DNA of 64,000 bases, taken from Thermoanaerobaculia bacterium. GTDB lineage: Bacteria > Acidobacteriota > Thermoanaerobaculia > Multivoradales > Multivoraceae. The stretch spans positions 310,001 to 374,000 of the forward strand of contig JAJEHN010000001.1 in NCBI GenBank assembly GCA_022823665.1, in the 5' to 3' direction. The notes under the pieces are model-generated. The model was not told where the DNA came from. It worked only from the letters and a program-made list of their open reading frames with translations, and ran no database searches. Positions 29,427-38,659 of the stretch are shown here, in pieces. Every line of letters begins with the position of its first letter. The stretch's first letter is position 1. The translations under genes and the position numbers were made by a program.

Positions 29427-31443
29427 GCGACGCGGGAACCCGAACCGCGCCCGGCTCACGGCCCTGGCGGCGCTGGCGCTGGCGGTCTACCTGCCGGCCA
29501 CGAATGCCATCCAGGCCCAGGACGACCCCTCCCCCGGGATTCCCGGCGTCCGCCAGGACCTCCCGTTCACCGACCTCCTCGGACCATGGGTCAGGAACGA
29601 CACGTACAGCGAGAATCCGGCCCGGAGGGTCGAAGGCCTGGCTTCGGGCAACGAAGCCTTGAGGATGCGCGAGATCGCGCGGTCCGTCGCCAGCAGGTTC
29701 GGCACGCTGATGATCCGGGTTCTGGACGACAGCGTGGCGCTCCTCGACGGCGCCGGCGGCATGGTCATCCTCCCCTTCGACGGTGCACGACGCCGCCTTG
29801 GCGGCGGTGTCAGGGGGCGCGTTCTCGAGGCCGGAGAAACGCTCAGAATCGAGATCCGCGCTTCCGGGGTGCGGCAGGTCGAGACCTTCCAACGCGACGG
29901 CGAGTGGCTGGTGCGGTGGACCGACCTGGAAGCCCGCGACCTGCCCTCGTTCCAGATCGACACCGTCTACGAGCGGCCGGACTTCGGGCCTGACCCGGAG
30001 TCCTGGGCGACGGGACTCCCACAGACCGCGATCCGCATCGTGCCTCCCGCGCGAAGGTACGGCGAGATGCTCAGCGGGCGGATCGAGATCCAGACGTTGA
30101 TCATCGACCCGCGCATCCTCGAAGTTGAGTTCCTCCTCGATGGCCGCCCGCTCCGGCGAGTCCGGAGCCGGCCCTTCAGGACCCGCATCCGTCTGGCCGC
30201 CCCGCCGCGCGAGCAGATCCTCGCAGTCCGCGCCTACGGCCAGGACGAGGCGTACCTGGGCAGCGACGAGTTCGTCCTCAACCAGCTCAACCGTCCCTTC
30301 GGCGTTCGCATCGCGGAGATGATCGGCGTGGAGGCCGGGGAAGACGGCGCGATCCGCGTGGCGACCTCCGTGTCGCTACCGCGCGCCGCGACCCTGGAGC
30401 GCGTCGAGTTCTACCGCAGCGACTTTCTCGTTGAAGCGGCACACAGCTTCGGAGAAGAAGGGGCTCCCGGCGCCGCGCGCACGATCCTCGTCGAGGCGGT
30501 GATCCAGAGCGGCCCGAGCAACGACTTCATCCGCGTCGTGGCGAAGCTCTCCGACGGCCGGGAGCGGGAGGATGCGCAACTCCTCCAGGAGTCCGAACAC
30601 CAGAGCGAGATCGACATCCAGCTCGCCCAGTTCCAGGTCCTGGTCACGGACGGCGACGGCAACCCCGTGAGCGGGCTTTCGCCCGAGGACTTCGAGATCC
30701 GCGAAGACGGCCGGAAGCTGCCCACGGTCGCCCTCCACACGTCCGTCGACGTGCCCCTCGTCCTGGGGCTCGCGATCGACTCCTCGGACAGCATGCTCCC
30801 CGCGTGGAGTCGGCTGAAGTACATCGCCCGAACCTTCCTCGAGACCGCGATGGCGGCGGACGACCGCGCCTTCCTCGTCGACTTCGACCACACGGTGCGT
30901 CTGATCCAGCCCCTTACGGGGGACGGCCCGCTACTGTCCGAGCGGCTCGACAACCTGATCCCGATGGGCGGAACCGCCCTGAATGACGGACTTCTCTTCT
31001 CCCTGCTCCAGTACGGCAGCGAGCCCGGCCGGCGGGCCCTGGTCGTCATCACCGACGGCGCCGACGAGAACAGCCGTTCCCGTCCCGAGCAGTCCAGCGA
31101 GTTCGCGGAACGGCTGGGCCTGCCGATCTACTTCATCGAACTGGACGCGTTTCGTCCGGGGTCCGGCGGCGTAGCGGCCACCAACCGCGACCGCGAACGT
31201 CTACGGCGAATCAGCGAACAGACCGGGGGACGCCTGTTCCGCCTCGAGCTCTACGGCGACACGCCCTGGTGGACCGAGCCGATCGAGCAGGTCTTCACCC
31301 GGATCCAGGAGGACCTGCGGCATCAACACGTTCTGACGTACTACACCGACCAGCCGCCGGGCGACCCGATCGAACCCGAGATCCGGCTCACCCGGCGAGG
31401 ACTGACGCTGCGGAGCGCGGTGCCGCTCCCGGGGATCGAGTAG
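29413..31443 (+). CDS. Secreted VWA protein 4 of the array
   Basis: The ATG at 29413 lies within the last codons of VWA protein 3, a 14-bp overlap in another frame, so the two are probably translated together. The 676-residue product has an Arg-rich n-region and a signal peptide ending near NAIQAQ (residue 36). The module motif WVRNDTYSENP is at 59-69, Ig-like segments at about 203-300 and 313-392. The VWA metal site begins Asp456-X-Ser458-X-Ser460. VITDGADENSRS supplies the last ligand, and RHQHVLTYYTDQP closes the domain. No Shine-Dalgarno is evident, which fits coupling. Confidence 0.87.
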   Translation: MRSSRRRGNPNRARLTALAALALAVYLPATNAIQAQDDPSPGIPGVRQDLPFTDLLGPWVRNDTYSENPARRVEGLASGNEALRMREIARSVASRFGTLMIRVLDDSVALLDGAGGMVILPFDGARRRLGGGVRGRVLEAGETLRIEIRASGVRQVETFQRDGEWLVRWTDLEARDLPSFQIDTVYERPDFGPDPESWATGLPQTAIRIVPPARRYGEMLSGRIEIQTLIIDPRILEVEFLLDGRPLRRVRSRPFRTRIRLAAPPREQILAVRAYGQDEAYLGSDEFVLNQLNRPFGVRIAEMIGVEAGEDGAIRVATSVSLPRAATLERVEFYRSDFLVEAAHSFGEEGAPGAARTILVEAVIQSGPSNDFIRVVAKLSDGREREDAQLLQESEHQSEIDIQLAQFQVLVTDGDGNPVSGLSPEDFEIREDGRKLPTVALHTSVDVPLVLGLAIDSSDSMLPAWSRLKYIARTFLETAMAADDRAFLVDFDHTVRLIQPLTGDGPLLSERLDNLIPMGGTALNDGLLFSLLQYGSEPGRRALVVITDGADENSRSRPEQSSEFAERLGLPIYFIELDAFRPGSGGVAATNRDRERLRRISEQTGGRLFRLELYGDTPWWTEPIEQVFTRIQEDLRHQHVLTYYTDQPPGDPIEPEIRLTRRGLTLRSAVPLPGIE

Positions 31444-31447
31444 GACC

Positions 31448-33016
31448 TTGGAAGTCCGGGTGAGGACTCCCGCTCGTTGTCAGGCGGTCCTGGGGATCGC
31501 GGCCGTGTGTGCAATCGCGCCGGCGTTCTCCGGCCCGGCGCCGAGCCTTGCCCAGGACGCGACCCCCGACTTCGGGACGGGCGCGGAGCGGAAGATGATC
31601 CACATCGTGCCGCCGGCCCGCGGTTACCTTCAGCCGTTCAGCGGCCGGGTCGAGATCCAGACCCTGATCATCCACCCGTTGATCACGGCGGTCGACTTCC
31701 TTCTCGACGGCGAGCGGGCGTGGCGGGCCAGCAAGAGGCCGTACATCGGCCAGGTCGAACTGGCGGAGCCAGCGCGTAGGCAAGAGCTGGAAGTCCGCGG
31801 CTACGATGCGTTGGGCGAGGTCATCGGCACGGACCGGATGATCCTCAACCAGCCGGACCTTCCCTTCCGCGTCCGTATCGCCGCGATGCGCCGCGTCGAG
31901 ACGAACGGATACGACGCGGTCCGGGTCGGGGTGAAAGTCTCGATGCCGAGGTCCGCGACGCTCGAACAGGTCGCGGTCTATCGCGGCGATCGCCTGGTAG
32001 AAACCGTGTCCCACTTCGGCAAGGCCGCGACGCCTGGCGTCCCCCGCATAATCCCGGTCGATGTCCAGATGGAGTATGGCTCGGCAGACGACTTCATTCG
32101 CGTGACGGCAACGCTCGGCAGCGGCCGCGAGTCGGAAGACGCCCAACTCCTCCAGGGGGCCGACTACCAGAGCGAGATCGACGTCCAGTTGGTCCAGCTC
32201 CAGCTACTGGTCACGGACTCCGACGGGAATCCAGTGAGCGGACTTTCGCCCGGAGACTTCGAGATTCGCGAGAACGGCCGAGAGCGCGCCGCGGTAGCCC
32301 TGCACACCGCCGTCGACGTACCCCTGGTTCTCGGTCTGGCCATCGATACGTCGAATAGCATCGTGCCGATCTGGTCAGAGGTGAGAAGCGTGTCCGCCGG
32401 CTTTCTTGAGGCTGCCCTGTCGCCGGGCGACCGAGCCTTCGTGGTCGACTTTGCCGGCACCGTTCGTCTGGCCAGCGAGCTGACCGGCTACAAGCTCCTT
32501 CTCCAGAGCCGCCTGCGATCACTCGCTCCACGACTGGGCACGGCACTGAACGACGCGATCCTGTTCTCCTTGCTCCAGTACGGCAGGGAACCGGGGCGAC
32601 GCGCGCTGGTCGTCGTGACCGACGGCGTCGACCAGCACAGCCGATCGAAACCGCAGCAGTCCGCCGACTTCGCGGAGCGCCTGGGGCTTCCCGTCTACTT
32701 CATCCAACTGGACCGGGGGGCCAGAAGGCGAAGCGTCTCGAGAGAAATCGAGCGGCGACAGCACCTGAGGCGGCTCCGCTACATCAGCCGGCGGACGGGC
32801 GGCCGTGTCTTCGACATCGACCTCTCGGAAGACGCTCCCCGCTGGGTGGAGCGGATCGAGCGGGTCTTCGAGCAGATAGAAGAGGATCTGCGGCACCAGC
32901 ACGTTCTGACCTACTACACGGACCAGCCGCAGGGCGCAGCGACCGAGCGGAGTGTTCGCGTGACGCGCCGTAACCTCGAGCTGCGGAGCGCGGTACCCGT
33001 CGAGGCGATCGAGTAG
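31448..33016 (+). CDS. Secreted VWA protein 5 of the array, lacking the N-terminal module
   Basis: At 522 residues this is the shortest paralogue. The TTG start at 31448 is 4 bp after the VWA 4 stop. After the signal peptide (to about APSLAQ, residue 36) it goes almost directly into the first Ig-like segment (IHIVPPARGYLQPFSGRVEI at about 51-70). The W-x-R-N-x-x-x-S-E module of the other five copies is absent. The VWA domain is intact: Asp300-X-Ser302-X-Ser304, Thr in RLGTALNDA, and VTDGVDQHSRS. It is therefore not a decayed copy but a natural domain-loss variant. The C-terminus has RHQHVLTYYTDQP and ends VEAIE. Confidence 0.86.
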   Translation: MEVRVRTPARCQAVLGIAAVCAIAPAFSGPAPSLAQDATPDFGTGAERKMIHIVPPARGYLQPFSGRVEIQTLIIHPLITAVDFLLDGERAWRASKRPYIGQVELAEPARRQELEVRGYDALGEVIGTDRMILNQPDLPFRVRIAAMRRVETNGYDAVRVGVKVSMPRSATLEQVAVYRGDRLVETVSHFGKAATPGVPRIIPVDVQMEYGSADDFIRVTATLGSGRESEDAQLLQGADYQSEIDVQLVQLQLLVTDSDGNPVSGLSPGDFEIRENGRERAAVALHTAVDVPLVLGLAIDTSNSIVPIWSEVRSVSAGFLEAALSPGDRAFVVDFAGTVRLASELTGYKLLLQSRLRSLAPRLGTALNDAILFSLLQYGREPGRRALVVVTDGVDQHSRSKPQQSADFAERLGLPVYFIQLDRGARRRSVSREIERRQHLRRLRYISRRTGGRVFDIDLSEDAPRWVERIERVFEQIEEDLRHQHVLTYYTDQPQGAATERSVRVTRRNLELRSAVPVEAIE

Positions 33017-33106
33017 GCCAGGCCTCGAGAACAGCCCGTTGAACTCAGCCGACTCAGACCACGACCGCCGCCTCAACGGCGCAAGTGTCCTGCCGTGAGA
33101 GTTGCC

Positions 33107-35170
33107 ATGCGATTCCGAACCGGCCATGCCGTTCCGGCGCTCCTCGCCTTGATGGTCCTGTGCGCCAGCCCGCAGCCCACAGACGCCCAAGGGGGGCGCG
33201 GCCGGGAAGGGAGTGTCGCCAACACGAGCATTCCTCCCGGCAACCTGCCTGGCCCCTGGATGCGGAACACAGAGCTCAGCGAAGATCCGTTAGCCGCGAT
33301 TGCCGGTGCATGGCCCGAACCGGAGTTGGTTCCGCGAGTCCTGCGGGAACTCACCGGCAGCCTCAACGACCGCCTCGCAACGGTCCTGATCAAGGTCAAT
33401 GGGGACGTGGTCGTGCTCATGGACGGCAGGGGCGACTTCAGGTCCTTTCGCCCGGAGGAGGTGGGTGAGCGGCTAAGTCGCCGCCGTCTCTCGCCCTCCC
33501 CGTACGCGACGGTGACGCCCGACGGTCTCCGGATCGAGACCTTCATCTCCGGGTGGACCAGAACCGACGACTTCGCGCGGCAGGACGACAAGCTCGTCCG
33601 AACGACTGCGATTCTGGGCGGCTCGACTCGCGCCCTGGAAATCCGCACGGTCTACAACCCGGTGGGAAGCGACCATCCCTCCGTCTCACAATCCCCAGGC
33701 GCCGCAAGCCCGTCCGCGCGGGCAGCCGTGATCCGGATCCTGCCGCCCGAGCGCGAGTATCGCGAACTCTTGAGCGGCAGCGTCCAGATCCAGACCCTGG
33801 TCACCCATCCGGGCATCCGAATGGTCGAGTTCCTGCTGGACGGCACGCCGGCACAGCGGACACGGAGACGGCCCTTCAAGGCGCGGCTCGACCTGGCGGA
33901 CCCGCCGCGAGAACAGATGCTCGACGTCCGCGCCTACGATGCCGAAGGAAGGTTGGTCGCCGGCGAAAGGACAATCCTGAACCGGGTCGATACGCCCTTC
34001 GGCGTCCGCATCACCACGATCCGGGGCGAGGAGATAAACGGCAGCCCCGCGGTTCGGGTCGTAGCCGACATCCTGATGCCGCGATCCGCAACTCTCGAGA
34101 GAGTGGACTTCTACCGCAGCGAGAGTCTGGTTGCGACGCGCGACGACTTCGACTCGGGTACCGGCGCCGGTACGGCCAGAAGGACCCAGGTCGAGGCGCT
34201 GATCCAGGACGTATCGACGCACGATTTCGTGCGAGTCAGGGCCAGGCTGGCCGACGGCCGCGAGCTGGAAGATGCCGAACTCCTCAAGGGCGCCGAGTAC
34301 CAGGATGAGATCGATGTCCAACTGGTCCAGCTTCAGGTACTGGTCGTGGACGGCCGGGGCGATCCGGTCCCGGACCTCAAGCCGGACGACTTCGAAGTTC
34401 GTGAAGGCGGCGTAGAGCTTCCCGTGGAGGCACTCTTCACCGCAACCGACGTCCCCCTGGTTCTGGGGTTTGCGATCGACTCATCGGAGAGCATGCTGCC
34501 CATCTGGCGCCAGTTGAGGCATGTGGCCTCTGCCTTTCTCGAACAGACCCTGACGCAGAAGGACAAGGCCTTCCTGGTCGACTTCGATCGGGCGGTACGG
34601 CTGCTGCAACCCCTGACCGGCAGCAAGGCTCTGCTCGCGGGCTGGCTGGATCGGGTTACACCCTGGGGAGGCACGGCTCTGAGCGACGGCGTCCTGTTCT
34701 CACTGCTGCAGTACGGAGACGAACCCGGCCGTCGTGCTCTGGTCATGGTCACGGACGGCGCCGACCTCCACAGCCGCCAACGGCCGGAAGACCCGGCAGA
34801 CCTCGCGCGCCGGCTAGGGCTTCCGATCTACTTCGTCGAAATGGACAATCCCCTCACGGAGCTCGTGAAGGGGGCCGACGGGATGCCCCTGACCCGGCGG
34901 AACAGCCACCCGCGGGCACGAAAACGGATCCGTCGAATCAGCGAGGAGACGGGAGGCCGGCACTTCCACATCGACCCGCTCGCCGAAGATCCACCCTGGA
35001 CCGAACGGATCGCGCGGGCATTCGACCAGATCGAGGAAGACCTGCGTCACCAGCACGTGCTGACCTACTACAGCAGCCAGCCCCGCGGCGCCCCGATCAG
35101 ACCCGATATCCGAGTCACCCGCCGTGACCTCAAGCTGCGAAGCGTCGTGCCGCTGGAGGCCATCGAGTAG
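33107..35170 (+). CDS. Secreted VWA protein 6 of the array
   Basis: I choose ATG 33107, with GAGAG about 6 nt upstream and a proper signal peptide (MRFRTGHAVP to about PTDAQ); a GTG at 33095 in frame is the alternative. The 687-residue product has module motif WMRNTELSEDP at 51-61, Ig-like segments at about 206-303 and 315-393, and the VWA metal site Asp458-X-Ser460-X-Ser462 with VTDGADLHSRQ. It ends RHQHVLTYYSSQP and PLEAIE. It is the last gene of the array, followed by a hairpin that abuts the stop codon of a convergent gene. Confidence 0.87.
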   Translation: MRFRTGHAVPALLALMVLCASPQPTDAQGGRGREGSVANTSIPPGNLPGPWMRNTELSEDPLAAIAGAWPEPELVPRVLRELTGSLNDRLATVLIKVNGDVVVLMDGRGDFRSFRPEEVGERLSRRRLSPSPYATVTPDGLRIETFISGWTRTDDFARQDDKLVRTTAILGGSTRALEIRTVYNPVGSDHPSVSQSPGAASPSARAAVIRILPPEREYRELLSGSVQIQTLVTHPGIRMVEFLLDGTPAQRTRRRPFKARLDLADPPREQMLDVRAYDAEGRLVAGERTILNRVDTPFGVRITTIRGEEINGSPAVRVVADILMPRSATLERVDFYRSESLVATRDDFDSGTGAGTARRTQVEALIQDVSTHDFVRVRARLADGRELEDAELLKGAEYQDEIDVQLVQLQVLVVDGRGDPVPDLKPDDFEVREGGVELPVEALFTATDVPLVLGFAIDSSESMLPIWRQLRHVASAFLEQTLTQKDKAFLVDFDRAVRLLQPLTGSKALLAGWLDRVTPWGGTALSDGVLFSLLQYGDEPGRRALVMVTDGADLHSRQRPEDPADLARRLGLPIYFVEMDNPLTELVKGADGMPLTRRNSHPRARKRIRRISEETGGRHFHIDPLAEDPPWTERIARAFDQIEEDLRHQHVLTYYSSQPRGAPIRPDIRVTRRDLKLRSVVPLEAIE

Positions 35171-35189
35171 CGGCGCCGGTGTGGTGCCA

Positions 35190-35211
35190 GGCTCCTGGCT
35201 CGCCAGGAGTC
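35190..35211. terminator. Terminator-like hairpin between convergent genes
   Basis: GGCTCCTGG, loop CTCG, CCAGGAGTC forms a 9-bp stem with one G-T pair, 20 bp after the last VWA stop and immediately before the stop codon of the minus-strand gene at 35212. The T-run is short, so termination may be modest. It could serve both directions. Confidence 0.5.
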
Positions 35212-36222
35212 TTACTGACCGCCTCCGCCAGCCGCCGCCTCCCGCTCCTGGGCGCGGGCGCCGGAGAGGATGTTCGTCAGGCCGTAGTTCCCCTCGTGGC
35301 AGGCGTACTCGAAGATCGGGTCCTCAGTCCGGGCGAGGCGGATCATCATCGTCCAGGGACGCACCCAGGTTGCTTCGTCCTCGTAGGTGATCTCCCACTC
35401 GATCGTCTCCGGGCCGGTGCGTGTGAAGCGCTCCCGAACTCGCAGGCTCGGCGTCGCGCTGCTCCTGGAGCTACCGCCCTGCGAGTAGTTCGTTGTTTCG
35501 ACCACCAGAGAGTCGCCCTCGAACCAGCCGCGCGAGTTGCCATGCCAGAGCCGCAGGTCGTCGGGAAGCGGCTCCGGCTCGCCGAGCGGGATGAGGCGCA
35601 CGTCGTGAATCAGTTCCTGGTGGATGGCGACGTGATTCGCCGTCTGGAAGATCTGGAAGTAGCTGTTGTAGCCGGCCAGCGTGTTCGGCACGCCGTAGCT
35701 GATGCAGCGCACGCTGACCGGCATGTCCTCGGGGCCGGCGGGCACTTCGTCGCCGTAGGCGACAGCGGCCCGCATGCGTTCCATCGCCTGCTCGGTCAGG
35801 GCCGGAATGCGGCCGTCCGGCGGGTCGACCACGAGTGACGTGCGGTTGTCGAGTTCCCGGTCGACGAGCCAGAAGGAGTTGTAGTTACCCGTCACCTGGT
35901 CGAAGCCGCGAAACTCGGGATCCTCCAGCACGCGCTGGATCAGGTAGTCGCCCAGCAGATCGCCGGCCTGGGAGCCCTCCCGGATCTCCTCGAGCCGGCG
36001 CTCGAGATCGGCGAGCTCCTCGTCGGTCAGGGTCGCCTTGTCGCCGAAGGACTTCGGCCGCTCGAGCGGCGTCGCGCTGTTGTTGGCCCAGATGCCCTGG
36101 AAGTCCGGGTGGCCGTCAGGGGTCCGCGGCGCGGTCCACTCCTCGGCAACCGCCGTGCCCGCGGCCAGGAGCAGGATCAGGAACGTCGGAATCACGATTC
36201 GGCCGACATGGCATCTCGACAT
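35212..36222 (-). CDS. Secreted ACHEGNY-family protein of unknown function
   Basis: I start at ATG 36222, with GGGAG 8 nt upstream and a signal peptide (MSRCHVGRIVIPTFLILLLAAGTAVAE); the longer open frame lacks support. The 336-residue product shares GHPDFQGIWANNSATPLERP, SLVVDPPDGRIPALTEQAM, WFEGDSLVVETTNY and the C-terminal YACHEGNYGLTNILSGAR with the proteins at 1298 and 13973. The first third is rich in Glu and Leu and likely helical (LTDEELADLERRLEEI). It stands alone, convergent with the VWA array and divergent from the fadJ-like gene. Function is unknown. Confidence 0.85.
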   Translation of the reverse strand: MSRCHVGRIVIPTFLILLLAAGTAVAEEWTAPRTPDGHPDFQGIWANNSATPLERPKSFGDKATLTDEELADLERRLEEIREGSQAGDLLGDYLIQRVLEDPEFRGFDQVTGNYNSFWLVDRELDNRTSLVVDPPDGRIPALTEQAMERMRAAVAYGDEVPAGPEDMPVSVRCISYGVPNTLAGYNSYFQIFQTANHVAIHQELIHDVRLIPLGEPEPLPDDLRLWHGNSRGWFEGDSLVVETTNYSQGGSSRSSATPSLRVRERFTRTGPETIEWEITYEDEATWVRPWTMMIRLARTEDPIFEYACHEGNYGLTNILSGARAQEREAAAGGGGQ

Positions 36223-36307
36223 CGTCTCATCTCCCTTCGATCGGCGGAGCCTGGAGTATACGGGCGGCGTTATCCTCCGCTCGCCAATCCCAGGGGAGAC
36301 CAGAGCC

Positions 36308-38410
36308 ATGCAACTCAGCCAGTCCGTAACCGTCGAACGCCACGAGGAGCCGGGACTCGGGGTCGTCGGCGCGATCTGGATCGACAACCCGCCGGTCAAC
36401 GCGCTGAGTCAGCACGTACGCGAGGGGCTCGCGGCGGCCGTACCAGCGGTTGCTGCCGACCCCGAAATGCAGGCGGCCGTCCTCGTCTGCCGTGGCAGGA
36501 CCTTCATCGCCGGCGCCGACATTCGCGAGTTCGGCAAGCCGCGGCTTCCCCCGGACACGAACGAGGTACGGCGGATGATCGAGAAGTCGCCCAAGCCGTT
36601 CGTGGCCGCCATCCACGGCACGGCCCTGGGCGGAGGCCTCGAGATGGCGATGGCCTGCCACTTCCGGGTGGCCGACACGAAAGCGCGGCTCGGACTGCCC
36701 GAGGTCAAGCTCGGCATCCTGCCGGGTGGCGGCGGCACTCAACGACTGCCTCGGCTGGTCGGTGTGCCGCGGGCGCTCGAGATGATCACCAGCGGCGAGC
36801 ACATCACCGCCTCCGAGGCACTGGAACTGGGGCTCGTCGACGCGGTGGCGGACAGCGACGAGGAAGGCGGCCTCGCTGCCGGCGCGTTCCGTTTCGCCCT
36901 GCGCGCCGTGGCGGAGGGACGGGGCCTGCCCCGGGTGAGGGACATCGAGAGTCACCGCGCGGCGGTCCGGGAGAACCCGGGTATCTTCGACGATTTCAGG
37001 CGTCGGATCGCCCGCAGGACGCGCGGGTTCAATGCCCCCGAGGTCTGCATTCAATGCGTCGAGGCGGCGGCCGCGCTGCCGTTCGACGAGGGGCTCGCCC
37101 GCGAGGCCGAACTGTCGCGGACGCTCCATGCCGACCCGCAGTCGCGGGCACAGCGCTACTACTTCTTCGCCGAGCGCGCGGCGCGCAAGATCCCCGACAT
37201 CCCGCCGGACACGCCAGTACGCGAAATTGCCAGGGTCGGCGTGCTCGGCGCCGGCACGATGGGCGGCGGCATCTCGATGGCCTTCGCCAACGCCGGGTTT
37301 CCGGTCTCGATCGTCGAGCAGAACCGCGACGCTCTCGACCGGGGTCTGGCCACGGTGCGGGGCAACTACGAACGAAGCGCGGCGCGCGGACGCTTCACGG
37401 CCGACCAGGTCGAGGAGCGGATGGCGCTGCTCGACGGCGGCACGGACCAGGACGCGATCGCCGAGTGCGACCTCGTGATCGAGGCGGTGTTCGAGGACAT
37501 GGAACTGAAGAAGCGCGTCTTCGGCCAGCTCGACCGGATCGCCCGGCCCGGCGCGTTGCTGGCGACGAACACCTCCTACCTGAACGTCAACGAGATCAGC
37601 GGCGTCACCGGCCGGCCCGAGGACGTCGTCGGCATGCACTTCTTCAGCCCGGCGAACATCATGAAGCTGGTCGAGGTCGTGCGTGGCGAGAAGTCGGCGC
37701 CCGACGCGATCGCCACGGCCATGTCGATCTCCCGCGCGATCGGCAAGGTGCCGGCCCTGGTCGGCGTCTGCCACGGATTCGTCGGCAACCGGATGCTCTT
37801 CCAGCGCCGCCTGCAGGCCGACCGGCTGGTGCTGGAGGGAGCGACTCCCTGGGACATCGACCGCGTCCTCTACGACTTCGGCATGCCGATGGGCCCGTTC
37901 CGGATGAGCGACCTGGCCGGCCTGGACGTCGGCTGGAGCGCGGCAACCTCGTCGTCCAGCACCTTGCGCGAGATGCTCTGCGAGCGCGACCGCCGCGGCC
38001 AGAAGACGGAGCGCGGCTACTACGTCTACGACGCCGCGACGCGCGCCGCGGCGCCCGATCCGGAGGTCATGGACCTGGCCCGTGAGCTGGCCGGGCGGCT
38101 CGGCATCGAACAGCGCGAGATCGACGACGAGGAGATCCTGCACAGCTGCCTGCTTTCCTCGGTCAACGAGGGAGCGAAGATCCTGGAAGAAGGCATCGCG
38201 ATCCGCGCCAGCGACATCGACGTCATCTGGATCAACGGCTACGGCTGGCCGGTCTACCGCGGCGGCCCCATGTTCTGGGCCGACGAGTTCGGCCTCGACC
38301 GCATAGTCGACATCCTGGACGACTACGCTGCCCGCTTCGATGCCGACCAGTGGCGGGCTGCGCCGCTGTTGCGGCAGACGGCCGCCGGCGGCGGCCGGCT
38401 CAGCGGCTGA
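36308..38410 (+). CDS. fadJ: Bifunctional enoyl-CoA hydratase / 3-hydroxyacyl-CoA dehydrogenase (FadJ-like)
   Basis: The 700-residue protein starts at ATG 36308 with GGGGAG about 9 nt upstream. The N-terminal crotonase domain (1 to about 200) has the oxyanion and acid/base residues in place: FIAGADIREF, GGGLEMA with Glu112, and LPEVKLGILPGGGGTQR with Glu132. A dehydrogenase follows with NAD motif GVLGAGTMGGG (about 311-321) and catalytic His444 in GMHFFSP, then two C-terminal helical domains. It performs two steps of beta-oxidation on acyl-CoA in the cytoplasm. The usual partner thiolase gene is not next to it. A TATCCT box lies upstream at about 36271. Confidence 0.93.
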   Translation: MQLSQSVTVERHEEPGLGVVGAIWIDNPPVNALSQHVREGLAAAVPAVAADPEMQAAVLVCRGRTFIAGADIREFGKPRLPPDTNEVRRMIEKSPKPFVAAIHGTALGGGLEMAMACHFRVADTKARLGLPEVKLGILPGGGGTQRLPRLVGVPRALEMITSGEHITASEALELGLVDAVADSDEEGGLAAGAFRFALRAVAEGRGLPRVRDIESHRAAVRENPGIFDDFRRRIARRTRGFNAPEVCIQCVEAAAALPFDEGLAREAELSRTLHADPQSRAQRYYFFAERAARKIPDIPPDTPVREIARVGVLGAGTMGGGISMAFANAGFPVSIVEQNRDALDRGLATVRGNYERSAARGRFTADQVEERMALLDGGTDQDAIAECDLVIEAVFEDMELKKRVFGQLDRIARPGALLATNTSYLNVNEISGVTGRPEDVVGMHFFSPANIMKLVEVVRGEKSAPDAIATAMSISRAIGKVPALVGVCHGFVGNRMLFQRRLQADRLVLEGATPWDIDRVLYDFGMPMGPFRMSDLAGLDVGWSAATSSSSTLREMLCERDRRGQKTERGYYVYDAATRAAAPDPEVMDLARELAGRLGIEQREIDDEEILHSCLLSSVNEGAKILEEGIAIRASDIDVIWINGYGWPVYRGGPMFWADEFGLDRIVDILDDYAARFDADQWRAAPLLRQTAAGGGRLSG

Positions 38411-38432
38411 CGGCTCGGCGGTGTGCTAACCC

Positions 38433-38610
38433 GCCTGCGTGGGCAGCGGGGGAGAGGGTCGCAGGGGACGCTCACCCCTTCTTGATGGGTGTGGGGATGG
38501 GGGTTCGCTGCGGTCGGCTTCGCTCCGGTCGGTTCCTGGTTGCTGAGAGGACCTCGACAGTCGCTCGCCTTTAGCCCCCTGCGACCCTCTCCCCCGCTGC
38601 CCACGCAGGC
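38433..38610. repeat. 35-bp perfect inverted repeat with 108-bp spacer
   Basis: The arms at 38433-38467 and 38576-38610 are exact reverse complements over 35 bases; the left arm begins GCCTGCGTGGGCAGC. The spacer holds short direct repeats (CGGTCGG) and no plausible gene. It lies between the fadJ-like stop and the start of the quinoprotein gene, where most neighbouring gaps are far shorter. It could be a small non-autonomous mobile element, a large cruciform or an RNA hairpin. No transposase or second copy was seen in the window. Confidence 0.8.
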
Positions 38611-38659
38611 TGGTATGCGCCGCCGGACCGGGGCCGGACCTCGCTGCTACTGTTCCCTG

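Noticed and set aside
31448..33016. VWA protein 5 as a truncated pseudogene
   Set aside because: Signal peptide, Ig-like segments and metal site are intact and the spacing to its neighbours is operon-like.
22109..35170. VWA array as a MoxR-VWA ATPase system, magnesium chelatase or sortase-pilus locus
   Set aside because: No MoxR or other AAA ATPase, no chelatase subunit and no sortase or LPXTG motif occurs in or around the array.
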